64,000 nucleotides of DNA from Planctomycetota bacterium (GTDB lineage Bacteria > Planctomycetota > UBA1135 > GCA-002686595). Under the pieces are notes generated by a model, which worked only from the letters and a program-made list of their open reading frames with translations, did not search any database and had not been told where the DNA came from. The first letter of the stretch is position 1, and every line of letters begins with the position of its first letter. The stretch is taken from the NCBI GenBank assembly GCA_029259595.1, contig JAJDEW010000115.1:186001-250000 (forward strand), read 5' to 3'. Both the position numbers and the translations under genes were made by a program. Below are positions 8,627 to 17,202 of the stretch, in pieces.

Positions 8627-9801
8627 AGCCGCGCGTGCTCTTCGTCGTCACCGACGACTGGTTCTTCTGGTCGCACCGCTTGCATCTCGCGCGCGACGTG
8701 CGCGACGCGGGCTTCGAGGTGCATCTGGTCACGCGTCTCTCGCCGGGTGAAGCGAGCCATGCGGCCCGCATCGCGGCCGAGGGGATCCGCATTCATCCGG
8801 TCTCGTTCGGACGCACGGTGCCGGGTCAGCTGAAGAACGCCCTCCTGGTGATGCGCCTCACGCGCATCTTCCGGAGCGTGCGGCCGGAGCTCGTCCACTG
8901 CATCTCCTTCCTCCCGATCTTGTACGGAGCCCTGGCCGCGCGCCGGGCCGGCGTGGAGCGTTCCGTCCACACCGTCACGGGTCTGGGCCACCTCTTCATG
9001 CGCGAAGGGGGCATGGTCCGGCGCGTCGTCGAGCGCGGGTATCGTCTGGCGCTGAAGGCGCCCGGGGCGCAGGCCTTGTTCCAGAACGAGGACGACCTCG
9101 AGCTCTTCCGTTCGCGCGACCTCGTCGCCCCGGAGCGCACGCGCATCGTGCGTGGCTCGGGGGTCGACATCGAGCGCTTTCGGCCGAGCAAGGAGCCGAC
9201 CGACACACCCGTCATCCTGTGCTGCGCCCGCATGCTGTGGAGCAAGGGGATCGGCGACCTCGTCGCGGCCGGGCGGCTGCTGCGCGCGCGCGGCGTCGAA
9301 CACCGGCTGCTGCTCGCGGGCGCTCCGCACCCTTCGAATCCGGACTCGATCCCGGAGGAGGTCCTGCGCGGTTGGGACGCGGAGGGCGTGGCGATCTGGC
9401 TGGGCCGCCGCGACGACGTGCCCGAGCTCTTGGCCGCGGCCAGTGTCGTCTGCCTGCCCAGCGCCTATCGGGAAGGCGTGCCCCTGGCGCTGATCGAGGG
9501 CGCGGCCGCGGGTCGAGCGCTCGTCAGCACCGACATGCCGGGTTGTCGGGACATCGTGCGCGAGGGCCTGAACGGTCGCGTCGTGGCGAGCGGCGCCCCC
9601 GAGGCCCTGGCGTCGGCCCTGGCCGAGCTCCTGCTCGATCGGGACCTGCGGGCGCGCTTCGGACGTGCCGGTCGCGCCTTGGTCGAGCGAGAGTTCTCGA
9701 AAGAGGTCGTGAACGCGGCCGTGCTCGATCTGTACTGCGAGCTGTTCGGGGACCGCTTTCCGCGGTCGGAAGCCGAGCGCAGCCTGGGGGCGGCGCGCTG
9801 A
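8623..9801 (+). CDS. GT4-family glycosyltransferase
   Basis: The 392-residue protein starts MKPRVLFVVTDDWFFWSHR at an ATGA overlap with the amidotransferase. The N-terminal domain has HTVTGLGHLF, a motif of the PglA/WbpL-associated GT4 group. The donor domain has ARMLWSKGIGDLVAAGRLL, and E-x7-E in YREGVPLALIEGAAAGR, ending STDMPGCRDIV. It is therefore a retaining GT4 enzyme, probably acting late in repeat-unit assembly. It is the last enzyme before the export genes. No donor assignment is possible. Confidence 0.88.
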   Translation: MKPRVLFVVTDDWFFWSHRLHLARDVRDAGFEVHLVTRLSPGEASHAARIAAEGIRIHPVSFGRTVPGQLKNALLVMRLTRIFRSVRPELVHCISFLPILYGALAARRAGVERSVHTVTGLGHLFMREGGMVRRVVERGYRLALKAPGAQALFQNEDDLELFRSRDLVAPERTRIVRGSGVDIERFRPSKEPTDTPVILCCARMLWSKGIGDLVAAGRLLRARGVEHRLLLAGAPHPSNPDSIPEEVLRGWDAEGVAIWLGRRDDVPELLAAASVVCLPSAYREGVPLALIEGAAAGRALVSTDMPGCRDIVREGLNGRVVASGAPEALASALAELLLDRDLRARFGRAGRALVEREFSKEVVNAAVLDLYCELFGDRFPRSEAERSLGAAR

Positions 9802-9806
9802 GCGTG

Positions 9807-9835
9807 TTGACACGGGGAATCCGGGTTCCTGGAGT
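9807..9835 (+). promoter_or_regulatory. Internal promoter candidate ahead of the export genes
   Basis: A perfect TTGACA (9807-9812) lies 17 bases before TGGAGT (9830-9835). The predicted start of transcription falls at about base 9842, which is itself an ATG. The promoter sits in the 40-base gap after the glycosyltransferase and could let the export genes be expressed separately from the sugar-assembly genes. The -10 match is weak (three of six). Confidence 0.5.
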
Positions 9836-9841
9836 ATGGCC

Positions 9842-10570
9842 ATGGCGCAGAAGCTCCACCTCGTGACCGCCCTCGCGCTGCTCGCCGCCTGCGCCGCGGG
9901 ACCGCCCGAGATCGTCGGCGATCCACCTGCCGCACGGGCCCAGGACGACATTCCACTCTTCTCGTACACGATCGGAGTCGGCGACGTCCTGCGGGTCAAC
10001 GTCTTCGGGCAACCCGAGCTCTCGTCAAGTCTCCTGGAAGGCGGTCAGCCGGGGTCCCCGGTCGGCTCGGGAGGAACCGTGGCCCTGCCCTTGATCGGCG
10101 AGATCGCGGTGGCCGGCAAGACCGTGGACGAGGCGACCGCGGCGATCGAGGCGGCCCTCTCCACCTACTTGAAGGAGCCCCATGCCGACGTCGCGATCGT
10201 GCGCTTCGGGGCCCATCGGGTGCTGGTGCTCGGCGAGGTCACCAATCCCGGAGCGTACGTGCTGGAGCGACCGCTGCGCGCGATGGAAGCGCTGTCGCTC
10301 TCCGGTGGCTTCGGCCCCTTCGCCAACCGTCGCCAGGTGGCCTGGGTGGACGGCGACCTCGACCCGGACTCCATGCGGCTCTTCGACGCGACCGAGCTCG
10401 ACGTGGCCGCGGCGGGCTGGGTCCGTTCGGGCGACGTGATCTTCGTCGGGCGCAAGTCCTGGGCCGACGTCGCCACGGCTGCCCGCGATCTCCTGCCGAT
10501 CCTGACGCTCGTCACCACGCCGGTGTCGATCGGGCTGCAAGCGGCGACGTTGTCGAAGATCGACCGATGA
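9842..10570 (+). CDS. Polysaccharide export outer-membrane lipoprotein (Wza/Poly_export family)
   Basis: The 242-residue precursor starts MAQKLHLVTALALLAACAAG and has a lipobox (LAAC), so it should be processed by signal peptidase II and lipidated. The Poly_export/SLBB region follows: YTIGVGDVLRVNVFGQPELS, then VALPLIGEIAVAGKTVDEA, and a second SLBB-type segment RVLVLGEVTNPGAYVLE. It ends in a hydrophobic stretch (ILTLVTTPVSIGLQAATLS) typical of the C-terminal membrane helix. An ATG six bases upstream (9836) is possible, but GGAG at 9831-9834 is well placed only for 9842. It should form the outer-membrane exit pore with the adjacent Wzc-like protein, which it overlaps by four bases. Confidence 0.88.
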   Translation: MAQKLHLVTALALLAACAAGPPEIVGDPPAARAQDDIPLFSYTIGVGDVLRVNVFGQPELSSSLLEGGQPGSPVGSGGTVALPLIGEIAVAGKTVDEATAAIEAALSTYLKEPHADVAIVRFGAHRVLVLGEVTNPGAYVLERPLRAMEALSLSGGFGPFANRRQVAWVDGDLDPDSMRLFDATELDVAAAGWVRSGDVIFVGRKSWADVATAARDLLPILTLVTTPVSIGLQAATLSKIDR

Positions 10571-12774
10571 CCGGTCCCGAGCGTACCGAGCTCTCGTTCG
10601 GGGAGTTTGTCGGCGTCCTGTTGCGGCGCTGGCGCGTGCTCGCGCTCGGAGGTCTCCTGGGCGGCCTCGGCGCAACCGGAGTCGTGGGCTTCTCGACCCC
10701 CGTCTATGTGGCCGAAGCGCGCGTTCTGATCGGCGACACGGATGCAGGCGGTGGCCTCCTGGCGGGGCTCGCGAACATGCCGGGCGGACTGGGGCGGCTC
10801 GTGTCCGGGTCCGTTCCGACCGCGGCCGAGATGGAGGTCATGCGTTCCTTGCCCGTCGTCGAGGCGGTCGTGCTTCCGCCCGGGCTCGACCCGACCGCTC
10901 CCGAGGTGGGACAGAACCTCCTCGTGCGCGTCGAGGATCTCGATCGCCTGCCGCTCTGGCGCGAGCTGGTCCGCAAGGTCCGTCGACAAGAGGCCCCGCG
11001 CGGCGCGCTCGACGTGGAGATCGAGCTCTCGACCGAGACCGCCTCCGATCGCGAACCGATCATGCTCGAGTTCCTCGGAGCGGATGAGGTACGGCTGTCG
11101 AAGGGGGGCTGGTTCGGGCGCGAGGAGCGAACGGTGCACTTCAGTCCAGGCGTCCCGTTCGAATTCGCCGGCGCGGAGATCGTTCTGCATCCGAGCGAGA
11201 ACCTCGGCGGCCGGCGCTTTCACGTCGCGCGTACGACCCTCCCGCGCGCGCTGAAGGAGTTTCGCAGGAACCTGGCGTTGGACGAACCGCTGCGGGGGTC
11301 GAACGTCGTGAGGATCTCCTACCCCGACACCGATCCGGTGCGGGCCGCGCGAATCGCCAACGCACTCGTCGACGCCTATGTCGCGCGCAACAAGGCGCGA
11401 CTGCGCGAGGAGGCGGGCGCGGCGATCGAGTCCGTCGAGGCTGAAATCGAGCGTGTTCGCGGCGAGCTGGAAGCGGCCGAGCAGGATCTCGTCGCGTTCG
11501 GTCAGCGCAGCGGCCCGATCGCGTTGCCCGAGACGGCGACCGCCCTGATCGATCGCATGGCCGAGGCCGCGGCCGAACGCCGCAAGACCGAATTCCGGGC
11601 CGGCTCGATCCGGGACTTGCTCGGCAGCATTCGGGAGGGAGCGCTGACCGCCGGCGACCTGGCCGGGCTCGAGGCGACCGGCGAAGAGTCGAGCGCGTTG
11701 GTGGAGCCGCTCGCCTCACTCCTGGAACGGGCACGGTCCTTGGAGGCGACCTATACCGACGAGTGGCCCGAGCTGAAGGAGCTGCGGGTCCGGATCGACG
11801 AGCGCGCGAACGGCTTGCAGGAGGCGCTCGAAGCCGAGCTTTGGCGTGAGGAGGAGGCGCTGCGGGGCCTCGAAGAGCTCGCCGCGAGTTTCCAGGACGA
11901 GCTCGACCGCATGCCGGAGGCGCAGGTCGAGCTGATCCGCTTTCGCCGGCGCGTCGAGACCTTCACCGAGGTCTACACCTTCCTCATCGGCAGGCGCGAG
12001 GACGCGTTGATTCGCAAGGGCTCGGCCATTCCGGCCGTGGAGATCATCGAGCGCGCCGTACCGCCCCTGATCCGCCGCAAGCCCAAGATCCGCTCGGTCC
12101 TGGGGGTGGGCGGGGTTGCGGGTCTCTTGCTCGGTGTGCTGGCGGCCTTCACGCTCGAGCGGCGGCGACCGCGCTTGCGCCTCGAGGACCTGGAGGCGCT
12201 GGCCCGGGCGCCCGGACTGGGCGAGCTGCCGCGGCCGCGGCGCGGCGACGGGGCCCTGCCCGCGGCGGGCAGCGGGTCCTCCGCGACCTCCTACGCCGTT
12301 TTGGCCGCGTCGGTCACGCACGCTCTCTTCGACACGGGTGCGCGCGTGCTGGCCGTCGTCTCGCCCGTGCGTCCCGGCCTGTCCGCCGAGGTGGCCGCGA
12401 ACCTGGCCGTGGCCCTGGCCCAGGCCGGCCGGCGCGTGGCGCTGGTGGATGCGACCTCCGCCCGGCCCGACACCGCGCGCGCCTTCGGACTGGATCCCGC
12501 GGAGAACACGGCACAGGGCTTCGTCGCGACAGCGAGCGGGGTCGTGCTCGGAACGCTCGAGAGCCTCGCTGCGGCCGAAGGCGAGCACGAGACGCTGATC
12601 CTCGCACTCGGCGATCCGGAGACGGCCGTGGCCATGGGGCAGGCCAAGCGAGCGGACGCGCTCGTGTTCGTGGCCGAAGCGACACCGCTCTCGACCGAAG
12701 AACTGACCGGCGCGCTCGGACGGCTGCGCCGCATCGGAGCACGTCTGGGCGGCGTCGTGTTGCGCGGGAGTTGA
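10567..12774 (+). CDS. Wzz/Wzc-type polysaccharide co-polymerase with degenerate BY-kinase domain
   Basis: The 735-residue protein has an N-terminal Wzz segment with TM1 at about residues 20-40 (LALGGLLGGLGATGVVGF). A long periplasmic coiled-coil region of about 250 residues is rich in Glu and Arg. The GNVR-type segment FTEVYTFLIGRREDALIRKG precedes TM2 (SVLGVGGVAGLLLGVLAAF, about 512-530). The cytoplasmic domain (about 580-735) has the layout of a bacterial tyrosine kinase, but the Walker A position reads SPVRPGLSAEVAANLAVALA without the GK[ST] lysine. The Walker A' region reads VALVDATSARP. The tail has no tyrosine cluster. It probably sets chain length and couples to the export pore without kinase activity. 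Confidence 0.85.
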   Translation: MTGPERTELSFGEFVGVLLRRWRVLALGGLLGGLGATGVVGFSTPVYVAEARVLIGDTDAGGGLLAGLANMPGGLGRLVSGSVPTAAEMEVMRSLPVVEAVVLPPGLDPTAPEVGQNLLVRVEDLDRLPLWRELVRKVRRQEAPRGALDVEIELSTETASDREPIMLEFLGADEVRLSKGGWFGREERTVHFSPGVPFEFAGAEIVLHPSENLGGRRFHVARTTLPRALKEFRRNLALDEPLRGSNVVRISYPDTDPVRAARIANALVDAYVARNKARLREEAGAAIESVEAEIERVRGELEAAEQDLVAFGQRSGPIALPETATALIDRMAEAAAERRKTEFRAGSIRDLLGSIREGALTAGDLAGLEATGEESSALVEPLASLLERARSLEATYTDEWPELKELRVRIDERANGLQEALEAELWREEEALRGLEELAASFQDELDRMPEAQVELIRFRRRVETFTEVYTFLIGRREDALIRKGSAIPAVEIIERAVPPLIRRKPKIRSVLGVGGVAGLLLGVLAAFTLERRRPRLRLEDLEALARAPGLGELPRPRRGDGALPAAGSGSSATSYAVLAASVTHALFDTGARVLAVVSPVRPGLSAEVAANLAVALAQAGRRVALVDATSARPDTARAFGLDPAENTAQGFVATASGVVLGTLESLAAAEGEHETLILALGDPETAVAMGQAKRADALVFVAEATPLSTEELTGALGRLRRIGARLGGVVLRGS

Positions 12775-12781
12775 GGACGTC

Positions 12782-13495
12782 GTGACCACCTGGGTGATCG
12801 GAGACGTGCACGGCTGTGCCCGCGAACTCGAGGCGTTGCTCGCCGTGCTCGCGGCAGGGCCCGACGATCGGCTGCTGTCGGTGGGGGACCTCTTCCACCG
12901 CGGGCCCGACCCCGGCGGCGTGATGGATCTGTGCCGGGACCATGGGATCGACTTCGTCCTCGGCAATCACGAGGCGGCGGTCTTGCGGCGCACTCGGCTC
13001 GCCCCCGAGCGCGCGGACGCCTCCGACCGGCTCCCGTTGCGGACGAGCTTTCCCCCGCTCGCCGTGGACGACCTCAAGGGCGACGGCGGTCGACCGTTGC
13101 TGCTCGCGCGGGAGCGCTTGGAAGACTTCCTGGTCTTCCTTCAGAGCCATGCGGGCTTCTTCGCCACGGGTGCGCGCTCGGACGGACGCGCCGACTTCTG
13201 GGTCGTGCACGGCGGGATCCGACCGGGGACCGCGCCGGATGTGTCGCAGCCCGACGAGCTTCTGTATCCGCTGCGGACCAAGTCGACGCTCTGGTACGAC
13301 GTACACGCGGGACCGGAGCTGGTCGTCTTCGGGCACCTGCGCTTCTCCGAGGCGCACCGGGTCGAACGGGACGGCACGCTCGTCGCGATCGGTTTGGACA
13401 CGGGCTGCGTCTACGGCGGCAGCCTGACGGCGTTCTCGCCGGACGAAGAGCGGGTGGTCTCCGTTCCGGCCTTCTCGTCCTACGCGAAGTCTTGA
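12782..13495 (+). CDS. Calcineurin-like metallophosphoesterase (PPP/ApaH-like)
   Basis: The 237-residue protein has the metal-binding motifs of the PPP-type phosphoesterases in order: GDVHGC (residues 7-12), GDLFHRGPDPGG (about 38-49), GNHEAAV (about 60-66), a HGG at VVHGGI, and GHLRFSEA near the C-terminus. These give the dinuclear-metal ligands D, H, D, N, H and H. Substrates in this family include phosphoproteins and dinucleoside tetraphosphates. It starts with GTG 7 bases after the co-polymerase stop, so it belongs to the same transcript. With the kinase domain of its neighbour degenerate, a role as a phosphotyrosine phosphatase is uncertain; a housekeeping role is equally possible. Confidence 0.85.
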   Translation: MTTWVIGDVHGCARELEALLAVLAAGPDDRLLSVGDLFHRGPDPGGVMDLCRDHGIDFVLGNHEAAVLRRTRLAPERADASDRLPLRTSFPPLAVDDLKGDGGRPLLLARERLEDFLVFLQSHAGFFATGARSDGRADFWVVHGGIRPGTAPDVSQPDELLYPLRTKSTLWYDVHAGPELVVFGHLRFSEAHRVERDGTLVAIGLDTGCVYGGSLTAFSPDEERVVSVPAFSSYAKS

Positions 13496-13511
13496 AGGTG
13501 CGGGGGCCGCA

Positions 13512-14831
13512 TCAGCGCACGGAGTCGAACAGCTTGCCGTAGCGGCTGTTGTCGATCAGCTCGCGGAAGGCTTGGTCCTCGTAGACCTGGCGCAGCCAGT
13601 TCTTCGTGAGGCGCGCGCTCTCGAGCGCGTCGGCGGCTTGTCGCAGCTTGCCGTCGAGGCAGTAGGCCCGTGCGAGGTTGATGTGCAGCTCCTGGCTCAC
13701 GAAGCGACCGGCCTTCGTCAGGATCTCGATCGAGCTCTTGAAGTCCTTGGAGGCGTCGCCGTACTCGCCGAGGCGCATGAGCACCGTACCGCGCTGTTCC
13801 CAGGCCGGCGCGAAGCGCTCGTTCTCCGACACGAGCTTGTCGTAGACCTTGAGGACCGTGCGCTTCGCACCGCGATCGCCCATACGCGCCAGCGCGACCA
13901 GCGCCGCTTCGCGCAGGGCTTGATCGCTGGCTTCCTCGAGCTGCTCGAGCACTTTCTTCTGCTTGGAGTCGAGGTCCGGGTCGAAGTCGGGCAAGGCGTT
14001 CAAGAGCAGAATGCGATCCGCCACCTTGGTCTCGCCGCTGCCGACGAGCTGGATCCAGGCCGCGGCGACCGCGGCGTCGAACGACGCAGGACAGGCCTGG
14101 TAGTACGCGAGCAGGGGCTCGACGACCTGGGCCGCCTCGGGGACCCGGCCCGCGAGCGTCAGGACCGCCGGTGCCGCGTCCTGGCTGCGCGCGCTCGCGA
14201 GCGCACGCAGCACCTCCCCGACGACCGCGGCGTCGGGATCCGTGAGCGCGCTCTCCAGCACGTTCGTGTTGCCCGGACCACCGATGCGGGCCAGGGCCTG
14301 GACCGCCGCGAGGCGCAGGCTGCCCTTGGCCTCCTGGAAGATCGCGGTCAGGTGCGCGCTGGCGGAGTCGCGCTGGGGCGCGTGGCCGAGCAGGCGTACG
14401 GCGTTCTCGCGTCCGCGCGGCGTCGCGCTGGACGAGAGCTCGAAGAGGCGTGGTGTGATGGCGCCGCTCTCCATGCGCGCCAGGGCGCTGGTGATCTCGT
14501 CGGCTCGGAAGATCTGCGCCTTCCTCGGCTCGGCGCCGGGGTCGATGAAGGGCAGGAGCAGGAGCGCCGCGTCGGGCCCGAGCCCGTCCAGCTCCGCCCG
14601 CAGCCGCTCGGTCTCGTTGGCGGGACTCGGTCGGCCGTGCGCCTCGAGCTTTTCGACGAGGAGGGCGACGGGACCGCTCAGGCGCTCCAGGGCCTTGGCG
14701 CGTTCCTTGCGCAGGCGCGCGAGGTAGGCCTCGAGCGAGGCGTCGTCGGCGGTGCGGGCAGGAGGCTCGGCGACGGATCCGCGCGGCCCGGCTCCCGGGC
14801 CCAAGTGAAGCAAGAGGCAAAGGACCAGCAT
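13512..14831 (-). CDS. Exported HEAT/TPR repeat protein
   Basis: This 439-residue protein starts with a short hydrophobic stretch (MLVLCLLLHLGPGAG), consistent with a signal peptide. The middle (about 100-330) is a run of HEAT-like helical pairs, for example LRLAAVQALARIGGPGN and REAALVALARMGDRGA. The C-terminal 110 residues are TPR-like (FAPAWEQRGTVLMRLGEYGDA, LHINLARAYCLDGKLRQAADAL). Such solenoids are scaffolds for protein contacts. It is convergent with the polysaccharide operon, ending 16 bases from the phosphoesterase stop. No enzymatic motif is visible and its partners are unknown. Confidence 0.75.
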   Translation of the reverse strand: MLVLCLLLHLGPGAGPRGSVAEPPARTADDASLEAYLARLRKERAKALERLSGPVALLVEKLEAHGRPSPANETERLRAELDGLGPDAALLLLPFIDPGAEPRKAQIFRADEITSALARMESGAITPRLFELSSSATPRGRENAVRLLGHAPQRDSASAHLTAIFQEAKGSLRLAAVQALARIGGPGNTNVLESALTDPDAAVVGEVLRALASARSQDAAPAVLTLAGRVPEAAQVVEPLLAYYQACPASFDAAVAAAWIQLVGSGETKVADRILLLNALPDFDPDLDSKQKKVLEQLEEASDQALREAALVALARMGDRGAKRTVLKVYDKLVSENERFAPAWEQRGTVLMRLGEYGDASKDFKSSIEILTKAGRFVSQELHINLARAYCLDGKLRQAADALESARLTKNWLRQVYEDQAFRELIDNSRYGKLFDSVR

Positions 14832-14837
14832 GCCCGC

Positions 14838-14843
14838 ATCCTA
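14838..14843 (-). promoter_or_regulatory. -10-like element directly before the HEAT/TPR gene start
   Basis: On the minus strand TAGGAT is followed by six bases and then the ATG at 14831. No Shine-Dalgarno sequence and no clear -35 are visible. If used, the mRNA would begin at or one base from the start codon. Confidence 0.35.
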
Positions 14844-14954
14844 GTCCCCGGGGCCGGGCTCGCTACGCCGCTCTTCGGAAGAGGGTCGAGGAACCAGGGA
14901 CGCGCGACGACCGCGGCGCGTGCCGTCGTGGACTTCCGTGGGCCCTGGAGGCGG

Positions 14955-15140
14955 TCAGGCGCTGCGCGGCAGCCGCGGGTCGACGGCGCGGCGGCGGGGC
15001 AGCGGGGGTCTGAGCTCGAAGAGCACCAGGCGCCGGCTCGGATCGCGGGGATCCGGCATCGTGACGGGGCTACGGGGGCGACGGGCCGCTCCGTAGATCG
15101 CCTCGAGGTGCAAGCGGTGGCGGAAGATCCAAGCGCGCAT
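14955..15140 (-). CDS. Small hypothetical basic protein (61 residues)
   Basis: The frame starts MRAWIFRHRLHLEAIYGAAR and is preceded on the minus strand by AAGGGGGT about six bases upstream, a good ribosome-binding site and a rarity in this window. The product is Arg- and Pro-rich (DPRDPSRRLVLFELRPPLPR), with no known domain. An earlier ATG 14 codons upstream has no such site. It lies in the gap between the HEAT/TPR gene and mnmG. It may be a real small protein, or a GC-rich spurious frame. Confidence 0.35.
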   Translation of the reverse strand: MRAWIFRHRLHLEAIYGAARRPRSPVTMPDPRDPSRRLVLFELRPPLPRRRAVDPRLPRSA

Positions 15141-15265
15141 GGGACCCCCTTCGGCCGTCCGTGGGGCCGAAATTGACCGCAATGGCGCAGAGCGCGCCGG
15201 GAGAAGAGGGGCCGGAGCTTGCCGTGCCCCGGCGGGCGGGCTGCAATGCGGGCTTCCTCGCTCCC

Positions 15266-17182
15266 ATGGAACCCTTCGCGCAACCCGCAGCCTGTCATCC
15301 GCACCCGCGGCCGTCCGTCGAGCGGCGCGCGGCGGCGGCCTACGACCTCGTCGTGGTCGGGGCCGGTCATGCCGGAGTCGAGGCCGCGGCCGCCGCCGCG
15401 CGCCTGGGCGCGCGCGTGGCGCTCGTGAGCTTCCGGCTCGACCGCGTCGGCGAGATGAGCTGCAACCCCGCCATCGGGGGCCTGGGCAAGGGGCAGCTCG
15501 CGCGTGAAGTGGACGCGCTCGGCGGGCTCATGGGGCGCGCGATCGACGCCACCGGGATCCAGTTTCGGCTGTTGAACACCGGCAAGGGCTACGCGGTGCG
15601 CGCGCCGCGTGCCCAGGCCGATCGCCACCGTTACCGCGAAGAGGTGACGCGCACCGTTCGTGCGACGGCGGGGATCGAACTGGTCGAGGGCGGGGCCGAA
15701 GCGCTCCTGGTGGAAGAGGACGGACGCACGGGGCGAGCGGTCGTCGGGGTTCGGCTCTCCGGTGCGCGCGAGGTCCGGGCCGGCGCGGTCGTGCTGACGA
15801 CCGGAACCTTCCTCCAAGCGATCATGCACACCGGTGAGTCGACCCACGCCGGCGGACGCGTCGGAGAGGCTTCGAGCGGACTCTCGTCGGAGCTCGCCGC
15901 GCTCGGCCTCCCGCTCGGCCGGTTGAAGACGGGCACTCCTCCGCGGCTCGCGCGCGACTCGATCGCCTGGGAGGCGTTGTCCGAGCAACGTGGCGACGAC
16001 GAGCCCTGGCCGTTCTCCTTCGCGACGGAGCGCGAACACTTTCCCGTGCTCCCGCAGGTCGGTTGCCACGTCACCGCGACCTCGAAGGAAGCGCACGAGA
16101 TCATCCGCGCCAACATCGATCGCGCGCCGATGTTCACGGGCCGCATCCAGGGGGTCGGACCGCGCTACTGCCCGTCGATCGAGGACAAGGTGATGCGCTT
16201 CGCCGATCGCGAACAGCACCAGATCCACCTCGAGCCGGAAAGCCTCGAGACCGACGTGATCTACGTGAACGGGATCTCGACTTCGCTTCCCGCCGACGTC
16301 CAGGAGAGCTTCGTCGCGGCCTGCCCCGGGCTCGAGCACGCGCGCTTCCTGCGGCACGGCTACGCGGTCGAGTACGACTTCGTGCAGCCCTCGGCGTTGG
16401 ACCGCACACTCGCGGTGCGGTCCGTCCCCGGGCTCTACCTGGCCGGCCAGATCAACGGGACGTCCGGCTACGAAGAGGCGGCGGCGCAAGGGCTGATCGC
16501 GGGTGCGAACGCAGCCCTCTGGCTGGCCGATCGCGAGCCCTTCGTCCTGGAACGCCACGAGAGCTACGTCGGCGTCCTTGTCGATGACCTGGTCGTGAGC
16601 CAGCCGGTCGAGCCCTATCGGATGTTCTCGTCGCGGGCCGAGTACCGCTTGCTCTTGCGCCAGGACGACGCCGATCGAAGGTTGGTGGCGCGGGCGCACG
16701 CGATCGGACTGGCGGATGGGGCGGCCCTGGCGCGGATGCAGGCGCGCGTGGCCGTCGTCGTGCGGACGCGGGCGCTCCTGGACGGGCTACGGGACGCGAG
16801 CGGCAAGACTGCGGCGGCCCGGCTCCTGCGACCGGACGTCTCCATGTTGGACCTCGAGGCCGAGCTCCCGGCCCTGCGCGCGTTGGAGCTGGACCCCGCC
16901 ACGCGTACGACGGTCGAAGCGGACGTGAAGTACGCGGGCTACGTCGAACGCCAGCTCCGCGATGTCGAGCGCATGAGGCGCGACGAGCGCACCCCGATCC
17001 CCGCGGAGCTCGACGTCAGCGCGATCCGAGGCCTCGGGACCGAAGCACGCGAGAAGCTCGTGACGCTGCGACCCGCGACCCTCGGCGCGGCGGGACGCAT
17101 CGCCGGCGTCAATCCGCCAGACGTGGCGCTGCTCGCGGTGCACGTCGAGAAGTGGCGGCGCGAGCGGACCCAGCCCGTGTAG
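15266..17182 (+). CDS. mnmG: tRNA uridine-34 carboxymethylaminomethyl synthesis enzyme MnmG
   Basis: The 638-residue FAD protein forms, with MnmE, the complex that installs the 5-(carboxymethyl)aminomethyl group on wobble uridine 34. Family landmarks are the dinucleotide fold VVVGAGHAGVEAA, SCNPAIGGLGKGQLAREVDA, GRLKTGTPPRLAR, VGPRYCPSIEDKVMRFADR and the C-terminal VNPPDVALLAVHVEKW. Length matches E. coli MnmG (629). I chose ATG 15266 because about 20 residues separate it from the FAD fold; upstream ATGs add a low-complexity tail. The conserved loop reads LNTGKGYAVRAPRAQAD where most relatives have SKGPAVRA. No mnmE or rsmG is adjacent. Confidence 0.95.
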   Translation: MEPFAQPAACHPHPRPSVERRAAAAYDLVVVGAGHAGVEAAAAAARLGARVALVSFRLDRVGEMSCNPAIGGLGKGQLAREVDALGGLMGRAIDATGIQFRLLNTGKGYAVRAPRAQADRHRYREEVTRTVRATAGIELVEGGAEALLVEEDGRTGRAVVGVRLSGAREVRAGAVVLTTGTFLQAIMHTGESTHAGGRVGEASSGLSSELAALGLPLGRLKTGTPPRLARDSIAWEALSEQRGDDEPWPFSFATEREHFPVLPQVGCHVTATSKEAHEIIRANIDRAPMFTGRIQGVGPRYCPSIEDKVMRFADREQHQIHLEPESLETDVIYVNGISTSLPADVQESFVAACPGLEHARFLRHGYAVEYDFVQPSALDRTLAVRSVPGLYLAGQINGTSGYEEAAAQGLIAGANAALWLADREPFVLERHESYVGVLVDDLVVSQPVEPYRMFSSRAEYRLLLRQDDADRRLVARAHAIGLADGAALARMQARVAVVVRTRALLDGLRDASGKTAAARLLRPDVSMLDLEAELPALRALELDPATRTTVEADVKYAGYVERQLRDVERMRRDERTPIPAELDVSAIRGLGTEAREKLVTLRPATLGAAGRIAGVNPPDVALLAVHVEKWRRERTQPV

Positions 17183-17202
17183 GAGTCCGTCGAGAGGGTC
17201 GC

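Noticed and set aside
14678-16699. Long minus-strand frame opposite mnmG
   Set aside because: Shadow frame caused by high GC at third codon positions; mnmG on the plus strand is complete and conserved.
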